From positions 87,095,359 through 87,159,358 of the forward strand of contig NC_061118.1 of assembly GCF_002878395.1 (NCBI RefSeq): DNA of 64,000 bases. Direction: 5' to 3'. Positions 57,876 through 64,000 of the stretch are shown piece after piece (positions within the stretch are counted from its first letter, which is position 1; every line of letters begins with the position of its first letter). The notes under the pieces were generated by a model. It had not been told where the DNA came from. It worked only from the letters and a program-made list of their open reading frames with translations, and made no database searches. This stretch comes from Capsicum annuum. Lineage: Eukaryota; Streptophyta; Magnoliopsida; Solanales; Solanaceae. The translations under genes were made by a program, and so were the position numbers.

Positions 57876-59450
57876 TGTAATATCCCATATTAGTCTTAGC
57901 TCAGTTCAGCCCATAGTGCATGCATAAGATGCTTAGCGCCTGAAAATCTAGCTAAGTGTTGGGGACCTAGTTTTATTTTTGGCCTCATAACTTCGATGAT
58001 TTTTAAAGTGATCTTTCCAACGCCGATACGATAGTTTCTAAGTTAATTCATATTCAAGGGTGTAAATGGCTTGTCTCGGGGAATTTTTAGATTTTTCGAA
58101 TAAGGATTGAAGCACATTTGGATTTCATTTCCAGAACCTCACCGAGATTGCACCGCGTCGCAGTGGATATAGAGATGAGGAGTTCATTGCAACATCGTGG
58201 TGGCCAAATCTACATTTTATTTGTGAATTTAAATCCTACGGGGGCAGTCTTGTCTTTTCCCATTGTCCTAATTTGTGAAAACACAAGATTTATCACCAGT
58301 TAAGGTATTATATGCCAAATTTCCTCAATTTTGTCTCTAAAATAAACCCTATCCACCACCCACATTCATCAATTTCAATCATTATTCCTTCAAGAAAATT
58401 CAAGAATTCAAGCTTCATCGCCCAAGAACGTTCAAGAAAATTAGTTTTCTTGCAAAAATAAAGCTTTAAGGTATGTTAAATGTTCATCCATGGGCCCTTT
58501 TTCACCCATGGAGTCCAAGAACCTATTTTCATGTTTTGAATCTTAAATTCACATTTTTACAAAAATTATCTTCAAGAAACTTTTATGAATTTCATGATGT
58601 GTACAAGTGATTTTCAATTGAACTAACCTTGCACATTTGAGTGATGGAACATGTCATGTTAAATCATTAATTCATGGTCTTAGTATTGAAGTTGTACTTC
58701 CATCACATGTTTTAAGCATTTCATGCTTTAATTCATGACCCTCAAGTGTTTGATGAAATGCCTAAGTAATGATTTTGGAGTAATACTTACTTATTATGGT
58801 TTCAAATGCTCTCGTTTGGTCATATTCTAATTGCTATCGAGTCCTGGGGGTTATGAATACCAGAAAACTTAGTTGTTTACATAGTGTCAATATTTTCAGA
58901 ATGGTTTCAGATAAACCATGAGTGTCATTAGTCCAGTCAGTTATCAGGTTCAGTTAAACGTAGATCAATCCAAAATCCAGTGTCTTTCAGTTGGGAGTAA
59001 ACATTAGCACAGAGTGAACATAGGGATGGCATCTCCCCCGTCAGTAGGCATGATTCGTTGTTAGAAGTCCCTTTGTTCCAGAACTACATAGATAGAGTAG
59101 GATATGAGGGTCCTCCGTCAGTTAGGCATGACACCCTAGTCCTTCAGGACATCATATTAGTGTATCCACAAAGCTAAGGTTAGTACCCATGGCACGATAC
59201 TGACACCCTTCCAACTGGGATTACAGGTTGGACCTTGATAGTACATTGGGAAATGTCAGTTATAGCTGGCTTCCACAGTCTTAGTTTAGTATTCTGTACA
59301 GAGTACAGTTTCAGGTTTGCTTGACCATAGCATTCAGTTATTAGTTATTTAGTATCAGTATTTCAGTACTTTAGTTTACAGACTATTTATCATGATATAT
59401 GCTTGGTCATGCATCCTCAGAATTTTTTTATAGCTTTCACGTATACAATG
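57876..59450 (+). repeat. 3' LTR of element G, first part
   Basis: Starts TGTAATATCCC. Same order of landmarks as the F LTR but strongly diverged: CpG words (58139-58200), donor-like AAG|GTATG (58471), hairpin, 'atcgagtcctgggggt' (58839), TTCAGT-rich tract. It is interrupted at 59451 and continues at 63945. It differs more from the 5' LTR fragment at 53698 than two LTRs of one insertion usually do. Confidence 0.75.
58487..58512 (+). promoter_or_regulatory. Hairpin after splice-donor-like site, LTR of G
   Basis: AAG|GTATG (GT at 58471-58472) is followed 16 nt later by TCCATGGG, the loop CCCTTTTTCA, and CCCATGGA. Relative to F, stem positions 2 and 4 changed from T-A to C-G and from T-A to A-T, with both partners altered. 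Confidence 0.65.
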
Positions 59451-60589
59451 TGTCGCGCCCCATTTTCCTTGCAAAAGGCAGGATTCGACGTGACCACTCT
59501 TTTTGGGATTGTTTAAGAGTAGAGTGTGAAGAGTCGCCAATTAACGAATTAAGGTGCGTTAGGGCACCGGTCTAGGCTACTACGAACCTATTTTGTTGTT
59601 TTGTCTTAGTTCACCAGAGATTCGAGTAAGGGTTCAAATTACCTCAAAAGGAAGGTGTTAGGCACCTTTCGAGGTTCACAAAGGTGGTTCCCAGCCGAAT
59701 TCATATTTTACGTGGGGATTCTATGTGATCAAATAAGGTCTCTTATTTTATTGTTAATTTAATGTTTAACTAAGTGATAAAACAATTAATGAACAAAATA
59801 TGTTATTTTATTATTTCTAATTGTTAATTATCTAAGTGATAAAAACATATAATAAGATAAGCGAGGAGAAAGAAATGACATAATTTATAACAAAAGGGGA
59901 CTGCTTATGTAATAAACTAACTACCCCAAATAAATAAGCATCTAAAGTAAATAAAAGGATAAAAAAATCATCAAATCAAACAAAGAAATGTTTTTGGTAT
60001 CATTCGGATCAGAACCCCAACTTGTTCAATCATCATCCGACCTATTGGCCGAACTCTTAGACAAGCCATGTGTCTTATCGTTAATGTCTGTTGGAGATCA
60101 TTATTTTCGAATGACTACCTGTCCCACCCCTCCTAGGCTAGTTGTAAAATCTAAAGGCGTTCTAGGACAAGGAGAAAACTAACATCCTTAGTAATGCTTA
60201 TCGTCCCACCTATCGTCCAAGAGGCATTGGACTTTGTTATATTATTTTTGGGGGTCTAGAAAAAATAAAGCTATGCTTCCTAGGACTCAAAACGTGTAAC
60301 ACATTGGGCGTCAAGTAGCAAGTAATGTCTCACATTAGCCTCTTGGTTATTAAGGAGTTGATTAATGTGATAAACATGGAAAGGAAAATAATTATTTATT
60401 TTGTGTATTAACCTATAGGCATGATATCCAAGTGTTCAACAATTGATTAATATGACAAAAGGTAACTGTAATTCGTGTATGTAACAATGTGTTGTCAAAT
60501 TGTTAAAAGAGGGTGTCTAGAGTGTGGTAAATATGTCAAGGAGTTGTGCTCACGACTTTCATTGTGTAAGTGTTATAAACTAATGAGAG

Positions 60590-61200
60590 TGTAAGAAATT
60601 AACACAATATTAAAAATACATTAACATGCTAAGGCACATAATGATGTACTTAATCTAGTGTGTAACATGATGAAAAGTGCTCAAAAACCTATATTTTAGT
60701 ATGCTGGCAATTATGCTAATAGTATAGAAATTTCATATTAATATGCTGGGAAGTGCTAAAAATGCTTAAAATCTAATATTTTAACATTCTGAAATTACTA
60801 ATTTTATGCAGAAACCCAGTTTAGACATGCTAAATTTAATTGTTTTATGCAGAAACACTATTTTAACATGCTGAAATTTCATATTAACATACAGAAAAAT
60901 ACATTAACGCTATTATTTTTTACATGCTGAAAAATATGTTAATGCGCAGGAAATTTTGTGCTAATCATGCTACAATTTTAACGTGGACATGCTTAATTCA
61001 AATGTTCAATATGCTACAAACATATTAATATGCAGGAATTTAATTGTTAACATGCTCACCAAATTATCATGCTTAAACATTGTCGATATGTTGAAAATCA
61101 CGCGATGTCATACTTAATCTGAATGTCTAACATGCTAAAATGTATTAATGTCAATTAAATGTGCTAACATTCAAAGGATACTAATATGATTGATGTCAAT
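60590..61200. repeat. Degenerate TTAACATGCTGAAA repeat zone in LTR H
   Basis: At least ten imperfect copies of a word like TTAACATGCTGAAA or TTTTATGCAGAAA at irregular spacing (for example near 60780, 60860, 60925, 61130). It is an old minisatellite-like tract. Confidence 0.6.
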
Positions 61201-62739
61201 TTAATTTAGTATGTCAAACGTCAGTTTGATCTTAAATTCAAGATCTCTAATTGAATTAATAAGTAGACTAAATGTCTAAGCGATTCATGTGTTAATAAAT
61301 CCTAATTTTGTGTGCCTAAATAAATAACGTAGCACGTAACAAACATAAAACCTAAGTTATGCCTATCTATACTATTCATAAAGCATGTAAGTTTCCGCCC
61401 CCCAAGCAGTCCTCAAAATTATCATTACAATAATAATGTCTTACAATAATGTTACAAAAATGATACAAAAATAATGAAGAAAAAACAGCAGCTACAAGGA
61501 ATTACATATTATGTTTAACGTCCTGGCGTCTCTTCAACTAATCCGAAAAGGCAGAGACAAATAATATACTATGGCATGATTCTATACACAAAGTGACCAA
61601 ACAATGACATGAAAAACACAACAAAGAAGGGGGCCCTACAAACATGCTTTCTAACACGTCAAAGCATTCCATGAATAAATAAGTAATTAAATTCCATCAT
61701 TTTAGATACTTACTGATGAGCAGCAATAAAAGAAATAATGAGAATACTGAAGACAAGCACTTGTAAGAATAATATGCGATGATTCCAGTAAGCCTCCAAG
61801 AAAACCAAAGAACTCTTAAGAATATTCAATATCTTGTATCAAAATAGCTAGTAATTCTATTTGTTTATTTTATAGAGTAGTGACTGTAATTCAAGAACTG
61901 TCTATTAATGAAAAGAGAAAGAGTTTATATAGTGGAGGGGGTCACGATAATAACCATGATAAAAGGAGGAAAAATATATTTTTTCATCAATCAAAGAGAT
62001 TTTCCTTAAATATAAAGATTGCCATGTAAAATCGGTAAAACAAACAGAAGGGGAGAAAAATGAATCAACATGTGAATTAGCCGAAATATAAGAGAGGAGA
62101 GGGAAAAAAATCAAATTATTTAAATAATTACCAATAAAACAGAGTATACCATAATTATCAATAATAGAGTAGTCTCAATACCATGAAAATATCGGTCAAC
62201 ATGGAGGAAAAAAAAGAAAATCAATCAGTCTTTAAATTTATCAATCGCAATAAATAAACGAGCATTGGCTTACCATAAATAGAAGGGCAATACGGATTGG
62301 GGCAATCACAATTTTTCCAAAATCAATTATTGAACTAAAATAAGGCAATAATCAATTCAAATTAATGTATAACACCATCATAAATTCAAAAGACCAAAGC
62401 AAACAACCAAAAATCATTGAGGATCGCCAAAATTCAATTTGTAATTTTGCACTAGTTCATTAACAGTGCAGCATAGGCTTTATAAATTAGAAATTGAGTA
62501 ATGGAATTACGTTTAATTCCAATCAGTGAAATTTGGGGCTTTGCACATGTAACAAATCCAGAGATGAACACATAATTAAACAACTTGAATCAAAAATTTG
62601 AAGTCACGCTTTCTAGATCTAAGAGATTAAATTTTTGCACGCAAAACAAACCAAAGCAAACAAAATAAGCAATTAAGAGTCCAAGAAGTCAAACTGAATT
62701 ACAATCGGGTTTGTCAAAAGACCTCACCGGTTATTAGTT

Positions 62740-63240
62740 TCGGCAAGTGAATGATCGGTGAGAAGAGAGGGAGGCTGATTCGGCTAGCTGGCGGTGGAGA
62801 TGCTGGGGCAACGACATTGAGGATGACGGGGGAGGAGGCTGGCCATTGGTTTGCATGTGTTGAAGGCAACCGAAGATGGTGGCAGCGTTGGTCGCTGGTG
62901 GCTGATAGCGTGGCAGATCTAGGAGGCGGAGTAAGGGGAGAAAAGATCAAAGGAGATAGAGGTGAGGGCGAGGGCATTATCTCCGTGGCTGGTGGCTGGA
63001 CCGATCTTACCGGTCTGTATGGCATTTTACGTAGTGGCGACCAGCGGTGCTGAAGAGGAGAGGGCAAAAGCCATGGCTGGTGTGGCGATGACAACAACAA
63101 AAGCTTGCTAGAAGAGGAGAACGGCGTCATGGAACTCGGGGAGAGGTGTCACCAGTGTGGGTTCACCAGAAAAGGAGAGGCGGCGGCTTTATTTTTAGAG
63201 AAAAGGAAGAGAGTCTAGAGAGAGAGAGATTTGTGTTGTG
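62740..63240. repeat. GC-rich segment of LTR H ending in (GA)n
   Basis: Markedly more GC-rich than its surroundings, with GGTGG/GGAG words and an AGAGAGAGAGAG run near 63212-63227. Open frames exist on both strands (62751-63053 plus, 62714-63130 minus) but are low-complexity Gly/Arg or Ser/Pro text with no domain. I treat it as LTR sequence, possibly with a captured fragment. Confidence 0.55.
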
Positions 63241-63310
63241 GCTATTTTGAAAAAATGAATTAGGTTTAGGGTTTTGGTTATTGTTTAAAAAGGAAAATAA
63301 AGGAGATTTG

Positions 63311-63349
63311 ATCTCAGCCGTTAGATCAATCTTGATCAACGGCTGAGAT
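63311..63349. repeat. Long inverted repeat in LTR H
   Basis: ATCTCAGCCGTT, A, GATCAA, TC, TTGATC, AACGGCTGAGAT: an 18-bp stem with one bulged A and a 2-nt loop. Confidence 0.85.
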
Positions 63350-63514
63350 TTAAGATCGTGTGGAATTTAAAAGCTGGCTAGAATTATGATAAATTAACTG
63401 ATTTAGGCCAAAATTGTCATAACGTATGTAAATGTGGCTAGAATTGTCATCAATTGAGTATGAAATCGGTTGTAAATTAAATATGTAGAAGAATGAAATG
63501 GAATTGGCCGCTAC

Positions 63515-63535
63515 TGTAATAATAATAATAATAAC

Positions 63536-63574
<39 letters not shown>

Positions 63575-63676
63575 TATATATAATAACAATGTTAATAAAT
63601 AATAATAATAATAAATAATATTTAATAATAAAAATAATGATGATAAATAATAATAGATAATATAAATAATAATGCA
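63515..63676. repeat. (TAA)n microsatellite in LTR H
   Basis: A near-perfect AAT/TAA run to about 63570, then degenerate AAT-rich sequence. Ile/Tyr-rich minus-strand frames are artefacts. Confidence 0.97.
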
Positions 63677-63944
63677 ACACTAGACAATGTATTTGTAAAA
63701 TGTAAGTGCACAATTATGTGAAAAATAAAATAAAACATCATATTTGAGTTAAAAATTAGACAAATGAAAATAAAAGATAATAAAATAATTTATGCATTTT
63801 CTAAATTATGAATGAAACTCGTCAATATGTATTTAATGTAAGAATAATGTTTAAAATATTAATAATTAAAATTAAATAATTTTAATAAAACAGCAGCCTA
63901 AAAACAATATCGGTGGGGGGTCAAAATTAGGTGTCAACACTATG

Positions 63945-64000
63945 TATCAGTTATTTTATATTATTCATTCAGTCAATTATTATTCATGTACATGAGCCCA
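63945..64000 (+). repeat. 3' LTR of element G, continuation to window edge
   Basis: 'tatcagttattttatatt..ttcattcagtcaa' continues the G LTR after H and is cut by the end of the window. Confidence 0.65.

Larger units (their letters stand above)
59451..63939 (+). repeat. Solo LTR H, Ogre/Tat-like, 4.49 kb
   Basis: Starts TGTCGCGCCCCATTTTCC and ends GGGGTCAAAATTAGGTGTCAACA-type sequence (63919-63939), the ends I associate with Ogre/Tat LTRs. Early motifs 'gagtcgccaatta' and 'aaggtgttaggcacctt' also fit that group. The flanks CAATG (59446-59450) and CTATG (63940-63944) agree at 4 of 5 bases. Rejoining the flanks gives continuous G LTR sequence. There is no primer site, purine tract or coding interior, hence solo LTR. 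The long size is normal for Ogre. The lineage is from memory of typical ends, not from alignment. Confidence 0.7.
53698..64000 (+). mobile_element. Element G: chromovirus (Tekay type), 5'-truncated, 3' LTR split by solo LTR H
   Basis: It consists of a truncated 5' LTR, an iMet primer site, a cut-down gag, then protease end, RT, RNase H, integrase and chromodomain remnants, a purine tract, and a 3' LTR beginning TGTAATATCCC at 57876. That LTR is interrupted at 59451 by H, resumes at 63945 and runs out of the window. This is the only chromovirus here with RT catalytic motifs. All frames are broken. Confidence 0.8.

Noticed and set aside
62714..63130. 138-codon minus-strand and 100-codon plus-strand open frames
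   Set aside because: Low-complexity Ser/Pro or Gly/Arg text in a GC-rich part of LTR H; no domain and open on both strands by composition.
63256..63280. TTTAGGG-like telomere repeat
   Set aside because: Only one or two units within AT-rich LTR sequence.
63350..63713. Tyr/Ile-rich minus-strand frames
   Set aside because: Translation of the TAA microsatellite.
1..64000. CRISPR arrays, bacterial operons, tRNA or rRNA genes, intact host genes
   Set aside because: Nothing of the kind is visible; the composition and all recognisable proteins are plant LTR retrotransposon sequence.

Overview
The window reads as a heterochromatic, AT-rich block of plant nuclear DNA made almost entirely of nested and decayed LTR retrotransposons. 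I see no host gene, rRNA, tRNA or CRISPR. Three lineages recur. The first is Ty3/gypsy chromoviruses of Tekay/Del type (initiator-Met-tRNA primer site, chromodomain after the integrase). The second is Athila-type Ty3/gypsy elements (primer site matching tRNA-Asp, a third ORF after the integrase position). The third is a long Ogre/Tat-like LTR. The mix and the protein flavour suggest a dicot, plausibly Solanaceae; the species call is inference.

Layout. 1-1362: forward LTR fragment (A1). 1363-2856 and 12430-13130: one reverse LTR of the same superfamily (A2), split by element A. 2857-12424: element A, a Tekay-type element with both 2.5 kb LTRs and a perfect ATTAT target duplication; it has lost its RT core. 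13131-16490: element B, forward, Athila-like, lacking pol. 16491-37730: element E, reverse, an Athila-type element with gag, PR, RT, RNase H, IN and ORF3, split inside RT by D. 24631-33111: element D, forward, Athila-like without pol, with intact LTRs and a perfect GTCTT duplication. 37731-46934: element C, reverse, Athila-like with gag-PR and ORF3 but no RT/IN; its 5' LTR is split by a chromovirus-type solo LTR, S (43494-45931). 47008-53290: element F, a Tekay-type element with two 2.65 kb LTRs around only 1 kb of interior. 53698-64000: element G, Tekay-type with a recognisable pol; its 3' LTR is split by a 4.5 kb Ogre-like solo LTR, H (59451-63939).

How the parts relate. Every coding region carries stops or frameshifts. 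E (full pol) and B, C and D (no pol, but gag and/or ORF3 kept) look like an autonomous type and its non-autonomous relatives. ORF3 in C, D and E starts just after a 3' splice-site-like sequence. Three different chromovirus LTR families (F, G, S) carry a splice-donor-like AAGGTATG (AAGATATG in one copy) followed 16-17 nt later by a perfect hairpin with a pyrimidine loop. Between F and G the stem shows compensatory base changes. I regard that hairpin as the most unusual signal here.

Limits: all boundaries and homologies were read by eye. No alignment, database search or identity calculation was possible, and edges of truncated pieces may be off by tens of bases.
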